The translations under genes were made by a program, and so were the position numbers. A stretch of DNA of 64,000 nucleotides from Pelagerythrobacter marensis (lineage in GTDB: Bacteria; Pseudomonadota; Alphaproteobacteria; Sphingomonadales; Sphingomonadaceae), in assembly GCF_001028625.1 (NCBI RefSeq), contig NZ_CP011805.1:2217001-2281000 (forward strand). Reading direction: 5' to 3'. How positions within the stretch are numbered: the stretch's first letter is position 1; the number at the start of each line of letters is the position of its first letter. The notes under the pieces are model-generated. The model searched no databases and was not told the origin of the DNA. It was given only the letters and a program-made list of their open reading frames with translations. Of this stretch, positions 43,061 to 52,814 are shown in pieces.

Positions 43061-44914
43061 TCATGCCGGTTGCGCATCCGGTTCGTCGGACGCCGGAGGC
43101 CGAACCGCCTCCCCCGCCACCCGGCTTTTGGGCGGGGTGAATGAAATGATCGTATCGCCGGGCCTCGGGTCCGGTCGTGCAGCATGGGTGAAGAAGCGGA
43201 GTGTTCCGCCCTTGCGTACCAGCAGCAGCAGGTGCCCTTCTTCCGGCAACAGTTCGCGCGCGTCGTCGAAATCGAACTCTTCGGAAAGCTTCGTCTTGCG
43301 AAACACCCAGCCTTTTGCCTGGCGTTCGTTCACGTCTCCGACGCCGAACCCCGATTCGAACAGGGCCCGCCCGCGCAGCGATGCAGGGATCGCATGTTTA
43401 TCGGCTTCATCGGCGGATTCGCCGAGCTGATAGACGGTGTCGCGCCCGATTTCATACGCGAACTCGTTACAGACCAGTGTATTGTACGCCTCGTTCTCGG
43501 TCGCCGCGACGAGGACCTGGAACGGGGAGAGATCGAGGTTGTGCTCGGTCGCTTCGTTCAGAATTTCCCCGTGATAATAAGGCAGCCCCGCCCGCCGCGC
43601 CGCAGCCAGGCGCTGCCAGCTGGAATCGACGATCATCACCGGTGTCTTGAGCGACTGCATTTCGTGAGCCAGGGCAATTGTCCACGGCGTGCTGCCCACG
43701 ATCAGCAGCCCCGGACGGGTCGTGCCCTTCACCCCCAGCAGCCGGGCCACGAGGTTGACGGTGAACCCATGCGCGACAATCGTTGCGACGACGACCGCGA
43801 AGCTGAGGCCGATCAACACCTCGCCATCGGCGTAGCCCAGATCGGACAGGCGCAGCGCAAACAGGCCCGAGATAGCGACCAGCACGATCCCGCGCGGTGC
43901 GATCCAGGCAAGGAACAGTCGCTCGTTCCAGGGGACCGAACTGAACAGCAGGCTGGTCAGGATCGTGAGCGGCCGCACCAGGAACAGAAGCGCGAGCAGA
44001 AACAGGCCGAAGCGCCAGTTGAGATAGCTCAGCTCGCTGTAATCGAGCGAGGCAGACAGCAGGACGAAGATCCCGGAAACCAGCAGCACCGCGATGTTCT
44101 GCTTGAACGGGTGGATAGAGCGGAGGCTGGAAACGTTCATGTTCGCCAGCGCGACGCCCATCACCGTCACGGCGACGAGCCCCGCTTCGTGCTCGATCTT
44201 GTTGCTCAGCACAAAGACGCCGATGACCATGGTCAGCAGCACGGGAACCTTCAGATATTCGGGAATCAATCCGCGCGGGAACGACCAGGCCACGAAGCGC
44301 GCGGCAACATAGCCGATCCCGCCCGCGAGAAAGGCCGCGATGATCATCGGCGGCACGACCTCGACCACCGTTGCGCCGGGCGCTGCGGCGACCATGCGGA
44401 AGTATTCGTAGGCGATAACCGCGCATAGCGCGCCGATGGGATCGTTGACGATCGCTTCCCATTTCAGAACCGCCGCCGGGCGGGGCTGAACGCTCGACTG
44501 GCGCAGCATCGGCAGAACGACGGTGGGGCCCGTTACCACCAGAATGCCGGCGAACAGGATCGCGACCGGCCAGACGAGGCCGGCAATGTAATAGCCGGCG
44601 AAACTGCCCAGCAGCCATCCGATCGGCACGCCGAAGAAGACCAGACGCCAGACCGCATCGCCGGCATGGCGCAATTCGCGAAGGTCCAGGCTCAAACCGC
44701 CTTCGAACAGGATCAGGGCCACGCCGATGGCGACCATCGGTTCCAGCAGCTCGCCGAATGCATGTTCGGGATCGAACAGGCCAAGGACCGGGCCGGCGAG
44801 AAAACCCGCCGCCAGCATCAGCACGATTGCGGGCCAGCCGGTGCGCCAGGCGACCCATTGGGCGCCGATGCCGAGCACGCCCACGAGCGCGATGACGAGT
44901 GCCTGTTCTTCCAT
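43061..44914 (-). CDS. Cation:proton antiporter, CPA1 family, with regulatory C-terminal domain
   Basis: 617 residues. Twelve or so hydrophobic segments fill residues 1-400; VVTGPTVVLPMLRQSSV and VNDPIGALCAV carry the Asn-Asp transport site of CPA1 exchangers. From about 400 a Rossmann-like TrkA-N domain follows (LLIVGSTPWTIALAHEM, VMIVDSSWQRL, LVAATENEAYN), although the glycine loop is degenerate. A TrkA-C-like segment may end the protein. It exports Na+ or K+ in exchange for H+; ion choice cannot be read. Confidence 0.88.
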   Translation of the reverse strand: MEEQALVIALVGVLGIGAQWVAWRTGWPAIVLMLAAGFLAGPVLGLFDPEHAFGELLEPMVAIGVALILFEGGLSLDLRELRHAGDAVWRLVFFGVPIGWLLGSFAGYYIAGLVWPVAILFAGILVVTGPTVVLPMLRQSSVQPRPAAVLKWEAIVNDPIGALCAVIAYEYFRMVAAAPGATVVEVVPPMIIAAFLAGGIGYVAARFVAWSFPRGLIPEYLKVPVLLTMVIGVFVLSNKIEHEAGLVAVTVMGVALANMNVSSLRSIHPFKQNIAVLLVSGIFVLLSASLDYSELSYLNWRFGLFLLALLFLVRPLTILTSLLFSSVPWNERLFLAWIAPRGIVLVAISGLFALRLSDLGYADGEVLIGLSFAVVVATIVAHGFTVNLVARLLGVKGTTRPGLLIVGSTPWTIALAHEMQSLKTPVMIVDSSWQRLAAARRAGLPYYHGEILNEATEHNLDLSPFQVLVAATENEAYNTLVCNEFAYEIGRDTVYQLGESADEADKHAIPASLRGRALFESGFGVGDVNERQAKGWVFRKTKLSEEFDFDDARELLPEEGHLLLLVRKGGTLRFFTHAARPDPRPGDTIISFTPPKSRVAGEAVRPPASDEPDAQPA

Positions 44915-44977
44915 GGTGTCGGAGTGTTCCCCTCTGCCGCCCCCTGAATATACGCACCGGGAACGGAATCTATCCCG

Positions 44978-45514
44978 TCAGTCGCCCGGAAACTGCATCA
45001 GCGCATCAACCGCGATACCATCGGCCCGCAGTTTGGCCGCCCCGCCCAGATCGGGCAAGTCGATCGCGAAAATCGCCGTTGGGACGACGGCGCCAGCCTT
45101 GCGCAACAGCGCCGCCGCGGCGAGCGCGGTGCCCCCGGTCGCGATCAGATCGTCGACGATGATCACCCTCTCGCCAGCCGCAATCGCGCCGGGATCGATT
45201 TCCAGGCGGTCGCTGCCATACTCAAGCACGTAGTCCACGCCCAGCGTCGCAACCGGCAGCTTGCCGGGTTTGCGCACCGGTATGAAGCCGACGCCCAGCT
45301 GCACCGCCACGGCTGCGCCGAAAATGAAACCGCGCGCCTCCATCCCGGCAATCGCCTGCGCCCCGGCAGCCTGCGCCAGGCGAGCGAGATGACCGACTGC
45401 AGCGGCGAAGCCCACGCCGTGCCCGATCAGGGTCGTGATATCGCGAAACTGCACGCCGGGCGCCGGAAAGTCCGGCACGGTTCGGACAATGGCCTTGAGA
45501 TCTTTGGGTGTCAT
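44978..45514 (-). CDS. apt: Adenine phosphoribosyltransferase
   Basis: 178 residues, standard length. The PRPP loop IIVDDLIATGGTA is near residue 119, with FRDITTLI and AGMEARGFIFG also conserved. It salvages adenine to AMP. It is monocistronic or transcribed downstream of the cytochrome bc1 operon, with a hairpin between them. Confidence 0.96.
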   Translation of the reverse strand: MTPKDLKAIVRTVPDFPAPGVQFRDITTLIGHGVGFAAAVGHLARLAQAAGAQAIAGMEARGFIFGAAVAVQLGVGFIPVRKPGKLPVATLGVDYVLEYGSDRLEIDPGAIAAGERVIIVDDLIATGGTALAAAALLRKAGAVVPTAIFAIDLPDLGGAAKLRADGIAVDALMQFPGD

Positions 45515-45535
45515 CGCTCAGGCCCCAAATGCAAA

Positions 45536-45568
45536 GCCCCCCTCGCATCGCATGGGATGGAGGGGGGC
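45536..45568 (-). terminator. Probable terminator after the bc1 operon
   Basis: A 9-bp GC stem GCCCCCCTC/GAGGGGGGC, extended by four more pairs after a one-base bulge, in the gap between petC and apt. On the minus strand it is followed by TTTGCATTTG, a weak T-rich tail, so termination is likely but perhaps incomplete. Confidence 0.6.
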
Positions 45569-45593
45569 ATCATGCTGCGTATTGCGATCGGTA

Positions 45594-46454
45594 TCAGTCG
45601 TGCTCGCGCCTGGGCGAACCGCTGGACCAGACCTGCTTCTTGGCGAAGAATGCCAGGATCGTCGCAAAAATCAGGAAGCCGAGCACCGGCCACCCGGTCT
45701 GGCGCCGCTCAACCATCTTGGGTTCTGCGGTCCAGGTCAGGAAGGCCGCGACGTCGGCGCTCATCTGCCGGATCGTCGGTTCGGGATTGCCTTCGGCATA
45801 AGTGACCTGACCGTCCGCCGTGATCGGGGGCGCCATCGCGAGATTCAGGTTGGGGAAGTACTGGTTGAAGTGCAGCCCGGCCGGCGTGTCGAAATCCGGG
45901 AACTGCGCCGTCAGCTCGTCAGGGATCGGGCCATAGCCGGTCAGCAGCGAATAGACGTATTCCGGCCCGTGATGACGCGCCTTGGTCATCAGCGAAAGAT
46001 CGGGCGGGATCGCGTTGTTGTTCGCCGCGGCCGCCGCCACCGCGTTCGGATAGGGTGACGGGAAGTAATCGGTCGGCACACCTGCACGGAAGGTCGCTTC
46101 GCCCGTGTCGGGGTTGATGCCCGGAACCTGATAGCTCGCTGCCTCGGCCTTGATCTGGCCTTCGGTGTAACCGAGCCCGGCAAGGTCGCGGAAGGCGACG
46201 TACTTCAGGCTGTGGCAGGCGGCGCACACTTCCTTGTACACCTGATAACCGCGCTGCAACTGCGCCATGTCCCAGGTGCCCAGGGGCCCGTCATGCTCGA
46301 AGCCGCCTTCGGGCCCGTGGGGCGCGAGATGGAATTCATGCTCGGCAGTGTGCTGGGCTTCTTCGGTCGCCCAGGTGTAGGCGCCGGTGACGAAGGCTAG
46401 CAGCACGACGATGCTGAAGCCGAGACCGACGAGGATTGCGATAGGCCGGATCAT
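45594..46454 (-). CDS. petC: Cytochrome c1 of the bc1 complex
   Basis: 286 residues. An N-terminal hydrophobic segment is followed by the heme-binding CAACHSLKYV near residue 78, the distal Met region NLNLAMAPPI, and a C-terminal membrane anchor (WPVLGFLIFATILAFFA). It passes electrons from the Rieske protein to cytochrome c. Last gene of petA-petB-petC, 27 bp after petB. Confidence 0.96.
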   Translation of the reverse strand: MIRPIAILVGLGFSIVVLLAFVTGAYTWATEEAQHTAEHEFHLAPHGPEGGFEHDGPLGTWDMAQLQRGYQVYKEVCAACHSLKYVAFRDLAGLGYTEGQIKAEAASYQVPGINPDTGEATFRAGVPTDYFPSPYPNAVAAAAANNNAIPPDLSLMTKARHHGPEYVYSLLTGYGPIPDELTAQFPDFDTPAGLHFNQYFPNLNLAMAPPITADGQVTYAEGNPEPTIRQMSADVAAFLTWTAEPKMVERRQTGWPVLGFLIFATILAFFAKKQVWSSGSPRREHD

Positions 46455-46481
46455 GTTGCGTCTCTTTCTCTCGTCCTCAAC

Positions 46482-47774
46482 TCAGGTCGCGGGCGTCGTG
46501 TTTTCGCCGAGCACGGCCTTCTTGTCCGACCCCAGCACGGCTTCGGTGATCGAATAGGGCAGCGGCTCGGGCTTCTCGAACGACGAGACGAGCGGCAGGA
46601 TCACGAGGAAGTGCAGGAAGTAGTATGCGGTCGCGATCTGGCTCAGCATCACATAGGGTTCTTCAGCCGGGGCGCCGCCGCAATAGAACAGCACCGCCAT
46701 CGCCGGAATCAGACCGAACCAGAAGAACTTGCGGAACAGCGGGCGGTAATGGCCGCTGCGCACCGGCGAACGGTCGAGCCAGGGCAGGAAGAACCACAGC
46801 AGGATCGCCGCGAACATCGCGATCACGCCCCACAGCTTCGCCGGCAGGATGAAGTCCATCGTGAAGGCGCGCAGGATCGCGTAGAAGGGCCAGAAGTACC
46901 ATTCGGGAACGATGTGTGCCGGCGTCGAAAGCGCGTTCGCTTCGATGTAGTTGTCCGGGTGACCCAGCGCGTTGGGCAGGAAGAACACCATGATGGCGAA
47001 CAGCACCAGGATCACGCCCAGGCCGAAGCCGTCCTTCGCCGTGTAGTACGGGTGGAACGGCACGGTGTCGCTTTCGCTCTTCACTTCCACGCCCGTGGGG
47101 TTCGACGAACCCGGAATGTGCAGCGCCCAGATATGCAGGATGACGACACCCGCAATCACGAACGGCAGCAGGAAGTGGAGCGAGAAGAAGCGGTTGAGCG
47201 CCGCGTCGTCAGGCGCATAGCCGCCCAGCAGCCAGACCTGCAACGGCTCGCCCACGACGGGGATCGCACCGAACAGGCCGGTGATGACTTTCGCACCCCA
47301 GAAGCTCATCTGGCCCCAGGGCAGGACGTAGCCCATGAAGGCGGTGGCCATCATCAGCAGGAAGATCACCACGCCCAGCAGCCACACCATCTCGCGCGGC
47401 GCCTTGTACGACGAGTAATAGAACCCGCGGAAAATGTGCAGGTAGATGACGATGAAGAAGAAGCTGGCACCGTTGGCGTGCGCATAGCGCATCAGCCAGC
47501 CCCAGTTCACGTCGCGCATGATGTGTTCGACCTTGCCGAAGGCGACGGTCGCATCGGATGCGTAGTGCATCGCCAGCACGATGCCGGTGACGATCTGCAG
47601 CACCAGGAAGAACCCGGCGAGAACGCCGAAATTCCACATGTAGTTGAGATTGCGCGGCACCGGATAACCGGCACCAACGGCATTATAGACGAGCCGCGGC
47701 AGGGGCAGCTTCTCGTCGAAGAATTTCGTGACCGGATTGGTCGGCGTATATTCCTTGGCCCAGGGAAAGCTCAT
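46482..47774 (-). CDS. petB: Cytochrome b of the bc1 complex
   Basis: 430 residues with eight membrane helices. The quinol-site motif PEWYFWPFYAILR and the region GYVLPWGQMSFWGAKVI are diagnostic, with heme-ligating His pairs in helices two and four. It forms the Qo and Qi sites. It lies 17 bp after petA. Length is normal for the alphaproteobacterial protein. Confidence 0.97.
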   Translation of the reverse strand: MSFPWAKEYTPTNPVTKFFDEKLPLPRLVYNAVGAGYPVPRNLNYMWNFGVLAGFFLVLQIVTGIVLAMHYASDATVAFGKVEHIMRDVNWGWLMRYAHANGASFFFIVIYLHIFRGFYYSSYKAPREMVWLLGVVIFLLMMATAFMGYVLPWGQMSFWGAKVITGLFGAIPVVGEPLQVWLLGGYAPDDAALNRFFSLHFLLPFVIAGVVILHIWALHIPGSSNPTGVEVKSESDTVPFHPYYTAKDGFGLGVILVLFAIMVFFLPNALGHPDNYIEANALSTPAHIVPEWYFWPFYAILRAFTMDFILPAKLWGVIAMFAAILLWFFLPWLDRSPVRSGHYRPLFRKFFWFGLIPAMAVLFYCGGAPAEEPYVMLSQIATAYYFLHFLVILPLVSSFEKPEPLPYSITEAVLGSDKKAVLGENTTPAT

Positions 47775-47791
47775 TTTCTGTCTCTCGCTCC

Positions 47792-48379
47792 TCAGCCGAC
47801 CGTGATCACGGTGTCGGAAGTGAACTCGTATTCCGGCACTTCGAGGTTGGTCGGCGCCGGACCTTTGCGAATGCGCGCGGCCGTGTCGTAGTGCGAACCG
47901 TGGCAGGGGCAGAAATAGCCGCCAAACTCACCCTTGTTCTCGCCTTCGGCCGCACCCAGCGGCACGCAGCCGAGGTGGGTGCACACGCCCATGGTGACGA
48001 GCACGTCCTCGTGCCCTTCCTTGGTCCGATCCTGCAGGGTCTGCGGATCGCGCAGCGAACCGGCGTCGACCGCATTGGCTTCCGCGATTTCCTTCGCCGT
48101 CAGTCGGCGCACGAACAGCGGCTGCTTGCGGAACACGGCCTTGATCGCCTGCCCGGGCTCGATCGCCGAAACGTCGACTTCCGTGCTGCTTTCGGCAAGA
48201 ACGTCTGCCGAAGGGGCCATCTGGCTGATCAGCGGATAGAGCACCGCCACCCCGCCGAAGCCGGCGGCGCTTACCGCCGCAATGTTGATGAAGTCGCGCC
48301 GGTGAACCCCCTCGCCGTGCCCCGCATCATGCGGATCGGCGACGGCTTCGGGTGTCGCGGCGCCAGTCGTATCAGCCAT
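47792..48379 (-). CDS. petA: Ubiquinol-cytochrome c reductase Rieske iron-sulfur subunit
   Basis: 195 residues from the ATG at 48379 (MADTTGAATPEAVADPHDAG); the 23-residue upstream extension is spurious. A twin-arginine motif HRRDFINIAAVSAAGF suggests Tat export, followed by the membrane anchor. The cluster ligands are CTHLGC and CPCHGSHYD. First gene of the petABC operon. Confidence 0.96.
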   Translation of the reverse strand: MADTTGAATPEAVADPHDAGHGEGVHRRDFINIAAVSAAGFGGVAVLYPLISQMAPSADVLAESSTEVDVSAIEPGQAIKAVFRKQPLFVRRLTAKEIAEANAVDAGSLRDPQTLQDRTKEGHEDVLVTMGVCTHLGCVPLGAAEGENKGEFGGYFCPCHGSHYDTAARIRKGPAPTNLEVPEYEFTSDTVITVG

Positions 48380-48556
48380 CACTTCTGCCTTAGTTCCGAC
48401 GTGTCTTGCCCTGATCCGGCCCGTCACCGGCGGGGAGAACCCCCGCACAGCCGCCGCCTGCAGATATGCAGACGAGGCCCCCTACGGAGCCGGTTTGGGC
48501 GGCCTGTAGACGCGAAAGCCACCGCTGCCAACCGCCTTTTTCCAACGGCAGGAAGG

Positions 48557-49309
48557 CTATGGACGCAGCCCGACGAGAGAAATCAGCCGCCCGTAATTCG
48601 CCTCCCCCCGGTGGGTGGCGCGCCGGAAGGAGTAGAACAGGTCCGGTTCCGCATATGTGTCGCAACCCAGGGTTTCGACCCGTTCGACGCCCGCCACGCC
48701 CAGCCGCATGGCGGCATAGGCCGGCAGATCGAACTGCCAGTGACCGGGCCCGCCAGGGTTGAAAAAGCGGCTGTCGCCAGCATCGAACTGATCGCGGAAA
48801 CCATCGTCCACTTCGTAACTGGGCTGCATGATGCACGGCCCGATGGCGGCCGCAATGGCGGAGCGGTCCGCACCCAGGGCGACCATCGCGTCCACCGTGT
48901 TTTCCAGCACGCCCGCCCTCGCGCCGCGCCAGCCGGCGTGAGCGGCCCCGACCACGCCGGCCACGCTGTCCGCCAGGAGCACGGGCGCGCAGTCGGCTGT
49001 CACGATGCCCAGCAGAATGCCGCGCCGGTGCGTGACGAGGCCATCGGCGCGGGGACGGTCTTCGTCCGCCCAGGGCTCGTCCACTGTCACGACGTCGGGC
49101 GAATGGATCTGGTGCACGCTGACCAGCGGCGCGCCCGGCAGGACCGCTTCAGAGGCAAGCCGCCGGTTTTCGCGCACTGCCGCCGGGTCGTCGTCAGCCC
49201 CGAAGCCGCATTGCAGCCCCGCCGCCTCACCCAGAGAGACACCGCCGCGCCGGGTCAGAAACCCGTGTGGCACGCCTTCGAGCGCGTCCGCCGCCAGCGG
49301 TTCAACCAA
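48557..49309 (-). CDS. pgeF: YfiH/LACC1 family purine nucleoside phosphorylase / cell-wall editing protein
   Basis: 250 residues with a proposed TTG start at 49309 that overlaps the pepN stop by 8 bp; a longer frame from 49372 lies wholly inside pepN and its extra residues do not look conserved. VPHGFLTRRGGVS is the usual N-terminal block; HAGWRGARAGVLENTV and IGPCIMQPSYEVDD carry the zinc ligands. Family members have been described as polyphenol oxidases, purine nucleoside phosphorylases and peptidoglycan-editing PgeF, so the exact role here is open. Confidence 0.85.
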   Translation of the reverse strand: MVEPLAADALEGVPHGFLTRRGGVSLGEAAGLQCGFGADDDPAAVRENRRLASEAVLPGAPLVSVHQIHSPDVVTVDEPWADEDRPRADGLVTHRRGILLGIVTADCAPVLLADSVAGVVGAAHAGWRGARAGVLENTVDAMVALGADRSAIAAAIGPCIMQPSYEVDDGFRDQFDAGDSRFFNPGGPGHWQFDLPAYAAMRLGVAGVERVETLGCDTYAEPDLFYSFRRATHRGEANYGRLISLVGLRP

Positions 49310-51956
49310 GCGACCGCTCCACCTGCTCGCGCGTGTCCCGCGACAGGCCGGGAGCGGCTGCGATCCGTTCAAGTTCAGCCCGCATCAGTGCCGCCCGGCC
49401 CGGTTCGATCCGCCGCCAGCGCCCGAGCGGTGGGACAAACCGCGCGGCAGTCTGCGCGTTGATCGGATCGAGGTCGAGGATCAGGTCCGCGACCAGCCGA
49501 TATCCTTCGCCGCTCTCGGTATGGAAGGCATGGGGATTGCCCGCAAATGCCATGTAGAGCGCACGCACGCGATTGGGATTGCGCAGTGTGAAATCCTGAT
49601 GCTCGCGCAAAGCCTTCACGTGTTCGATCGCCGCGGGGTGGAGCGACATGGCCTGGAGGCTGAACCATTTGTCGATCACCAGCGCATTGCTCCGATGCCG
49701 ACGGTAGAAATCGATCAGGCGATCGGTGCGCGCCGCGCTGTCGAGACCGCACAGCGCCATCAATGCGCCCTGACGGTCGGTCATGTTATCTGCCGCGTCG
49801 TATTGCCGTGCGGCCAGCTCTGCCGCCGCTTCGCGATCTCCGGCGGCGAGATAGGACAGGGCCAGCGTCTTGACCTTGCGCGCGCCCCGGGCCTTTCGAT
49901 CGAGGGCGTAGGGAACGGCGCTCGCCCGGGAATGCAGGGTGCGGAGCCGGTCGCCCAGTTCGCCGGCCAGCCAGCGTTTCAACCCTTCGCGTTCGCGATG
50001 GATTCGCCCCGGATCGGCAACAAGCATCTGTTCGGCCAGGTAAGCCTCGCCAGGCAGGACCATCAGCTCGCCGCGCATCAGATCGTCCAGCCGGCTATCT
50101 TCAAGGACGGCGGCGAGCGCTTCCGCGATCGCATCCTGCCCCTGCTGGCGGTCGCTGGCATCAAGGCCTTCGCCGGCGGCCGCGACCAGATGGCCGACAA
50201 CCAGTTCCTGCATTGCCTCCGCCCGGGCAAAGGCGTCATCGTCGCGCGCAGCGAGAAAAACCAGATCGTCCCGCGACGCCTGGCGTTCGATCGAAATCGG
50301 CGCGGAGAAGCCCCGATTGATCGAGAGGACGGGCCGCTCGGCAAAACCATCGAAGGCGATGGTTGCCTCCGCATCTTCCAGCACGATCAGCTGTTCGCCC
50401 GCGTGCGTGCCCGATGCGCGATCGAACAACGCCAGGCGCAACGGGATAGGCATCGGCTGCTTGGCAGGCTGGCCCGGCGTCGGCGGGACATACTGACGCA
50501 GGGTCAGCGTCGCTGTGTTGCCACGGTGATCGAGCTCGACCGAAACCTTCGGCGTGCCCGCTTGCGAATACCAGCGGCGGAACGTGCCCAGGTCCAGCCC
50601 GGCGCCATCCTCCATCGCAGAGACGAAATCCTCGCACGTCGCCGCTTCGCCGTCGTGGCGGTCGAAATAGAGATCAGTGCCGGCGCGAAACGCCTCCGGC
50701 CCGGCCATCGTGCGCATCATGCGGATGACTTCGGCGCCCTTGTTGTAGACGGTGGCGGTGTAGAAGTTCGAGATCTCGCGGAAACTGTCGGGGCGGATGG
50801 GGTGCGCCAGCGGGCCCGAATCCTCGGGAAACTGGACCGAGCGCAGGACGCGGACGTCCTCGATCCGCTTGACCGCCTCGCCCTGCAGGTCTTGGCTGAA
50901 CAGCTGGTCGCGCAGAACGGTGAAGCCTTCCTTCAGCGACAGCTGGAACCAGTCGCGGCAGGTCACCCGGTTGCCCGACCAGTTATGGAAATACTCGTGC
51001 CCGATCACGCCCTCGATCGCGTCGTAGTCGCCATCGGTGGCGGTTTCGGGATCGGCCAGGACGTACTTCGTATTGAAGATGTTGAGGCCCTTGTTCTCCA
51101 TTGCGCCCATGTTGAAATCGCCGACGGCGACGATGTTGAACTGATCGAGGTCGTATTCGCGGCCGAAAGCGTCCTCGTCCCACTTCATCGCACGTTTGAG
51201 CGATTCCATCGCGTGTTCGGTGCGCGGCAGATCCTCTTCGCGGACCCAGACGTTCAGCGCCACTTCGCGCCCGCCCATCGTGGTGAACCGATCGGACCGG
51301 GCGACCAGATCGCCAGCGACCAGCGCGAAAAGGTAACTCGGCTTGGGCCAAGGGTCGTGCCATTCGGCCCAGTGACGGCCATCGTCCGATTCGCCATGCG
51401 CCACTGCGTTGCCATTGGACAGCAGCACCGGGAATTGCGTTCGCGAACCTTCCATCCGCACCCGATAGGTCGAAAGGACATCGGGCCGATCGGGGAAGAA
51501 CGCGATCCGGCGAAACCCTTCCGCCTCGCACTGCGTGCAAAGCATTCCGTTCGAGGCATAGAGGCCCATCAGCTGCGAGTTGGCCGAAGGATCGATCTCG
51601 GTTTCGATCATGATCTCGTGCGCATCGCCTGCCAGAGGCAGCACCAGATCGCCTTCGTCCATCGCCCAGTCGTTCACCGGCGCACCGTCGATCGCAACGC
51701 GGCGCGGGGAAAGCCCGTCGCCGTTCAGGCGGATCGTGTCCGCCCGGTCCCCCCGCGCATTGCGGGCGACGGTCAATGTCGAGCGCACGATTGTGCGATC
51801 GAGACCGAGATCGAAATCCAGCACGATTTCGGGCACCAGCCAGGGAAAGGGCCGGTAATCCTCGCGCCGAATCAGGGGCGGTTCCTTCGGCTCGGGTGCC
51901 GCGTCGGCCATTTCCGGGTTCCCGTCAGGGGTGGTGGGGTCTGATCGAATATCCAT
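49302..51956 (-). CDS. pepN: Aminopeptidase N (M1 family)
   Basis: 884 residues of the E. coli PepN type. The GAMEN exopeptidase motif (NMGAMENKGLNIFN) and the zinc site HEYFHNWSGNRVT with a downstream LKEG glutamate are present, followed by an Ig-like domain and a helical C-terminal domain. It removes N-terminal residues from peptides in the cytoplasm. A start at codon 16 (MADAAPEPKEPPLIRR) is also possible. Confidence 0.95.
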   Translation of the reverse strand: MDIRSDPTTPDGNPEMADAAPEPKEPPLIRREDYRPFPWLVPEIVLDFDLGLDRTIVRSTLTVARNARGDRADTIRLNGDGLSPRRVAIDGAPVNDWAMDEGDLVLPLAGDAHEIMIETEIDPSANSQLMGLYASNGMLCTQCEAEGFRRIAFFPDRPDVLSTYRVRMEGSRTQFPVLLSNGNAVAHGESDDGRHWAEWHDPWPKPSYLFALVAGDLVARSDRFTTMGGREVALNVWVREEDLPRTEHAMESLKRAMKWDEDAFGREYDLDQFNIVAVGDFNMGAMENKGLNIFNTKYVLADPETATDGDYDAIEGVIGHEYFHNWSGNRVTCRDWFQLSLKEGFTVLRDQLFSQDLQGEAVKRIEDVRVLRSVQFPEDSGPLAHPIRPDSFREISNFYTATVYNKGAEVIRMMRTMAGPEAFRAGTDLYFDRHDGEAATCEDFVSAMEDGAGLDLGTFRRWYSQAGTPKVSVELDHRGNTATLTLRQYVPPTPGQPAKQPMPIPLRLALFDRASGTHAGEQLIVLEDAEATIAFDGFAERPVLSINRGFSAPISIERQASRDDLVFLAARDDDAFARAEAMQELVVGHLVAAAGEGLDASDRQQGQDAIAEALAAVLEDSRLDDLMRGELMVLPGEAYLAEQMLVADPGRIHREREGLKRWLAGELGDRLRTLHSRASAVPYALDRKARGARKVKTLALSYLAAGDREAAAELAARQYDAADNMTDRQGALMALCGLDSAARTDRLIDFYRRHRSNALVIDKWFSLQAMSLHPAAIEHVKALREHQDFTLRNPNRVRALYMAFAGNPHAFHTESGEGYRLVADLILDLDPINAQTAARFVPPLGRWRRIEPGRAALMRAELERIAAAPGLSRDTREQVERSLG

Positions 51957-52010
51957 AGTTCGAAGCTTCTAGGTCCTTTCGCTTGCGCGTCCATCGGATA
52001 GAACGCGGAT

Positions 52011-52805
52011 ATGCGCACAATGTTCATCTTCGGCATGGGTTACACCGCCAGCCGCATCGCAAGCGTGCTGAGCGCCCGCGGCTGGACGGTCAACGGAACC
52101 GGGCGGCACGGCGATACCGCCTTCGACGATACCGCGGCGGTGCGCAGCGCACTCTCCCGCGCCGATCACGTGCTGTCTTCGGTTCCGCCCGATCGCGCGA
52201 GCGGCGAGGATCCCGTTCTGGCGCGATACGGCGGGCTGATCGATCATGCCGGGCGCTGGGTCGGCTATCTGTCTTCTACCGGAGTCTATGGTGATACGGG
52301 CGGGGCATGGGCCGATGAAAGCGCACCGATCGGCACGGGCCGCCGGGCCAACCGCGCTGCCGCCGACGCGGTCTGGCTGGAGCGCGGGGCGCGGGTCTTC
52401 CGCCTGCCGGGAATCTACGGGCCGGGGCGCAGCGCTCTCGACCGCGTGCGCGAGGGCAAGGCGCATCGGATCGACCTGGGTCCGGGCGCGCAGGGCCAGG
52501 TGTTCAGCCGGGTCCATGTGGACGATATCGTCACCGGCGTGCTCGCCGCGCTGGAGGCGCCGGCGGGGGCCTACAACCTCGCCGACGACTTGCCCACGAG
52601 CCAGAACACGGTGGTGGAAGAAGCCTGCCGCCTGCTCGGCCGCGCGCCACCACCGTTGATGAGCCCGGACGAGGCCGGCCTGTCGGCGATGGCGCGCGGC
52701 TTCTATGCGGAAAACCGCCGGATCGCCAACGGCAAGGCACGCCGGGTTCTCGGCTGGCGGCCCAGCTATCCCACCTTCCGCGAAGGACTGGCGGCCCTGC
52801 TCTGA
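52011..52805 (+). CDS. NAD(P)-binding SDR-like epimerase (YeeZ-like)
   Basis: 264 residues. The N-terminal FIFGMGYTASRIASVL replaces the common GxxGxxG by GMGYTA, as in YeeZ-type extended SDRs. YLSSTGVYGDTGGAWADE contains the active-site region, with the Tyr as VYG but no YxxxK. FRLPGIYGPGRSALDRVREG and FSRVHVDDI are conserved. Probably a nucleotide-sugar or redox-modifying protein; the altered motif leaves catalytic activity uncertain. Single gene, divergent from pepN. Confidence 0.8.
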   Translation: MRTMFIFGMGYTASRIASVLSARGWTVNGTGRHGDTAFDDTAAVRSALSRADHVLSSVPPDRASGEDPVLARYGGLIDHAGRWVGYLSSTGVYGDTGGAWADESAPIGTGRRANRAAADAVWLERGARVFRLPGIYGPGRSALDRVREGKAHRIDLGPGAQGQVFSRVHVDDIVTGVLAALEAPAGAYNLADDLPTSQNTVVEEACRLLGRAPPPLMSPDEAGLSAMARGFYAENRRIANGKARRVLGWRPSYPTFREGLAALL

Positions 52806-52814
52806 AACGCCGGG

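Noticed and set aside
44978..45514. apt as part of the bc1 operon
   Set aside because: A strong hairpin and 79-bp gap separate it from petC; apt is usually independent.
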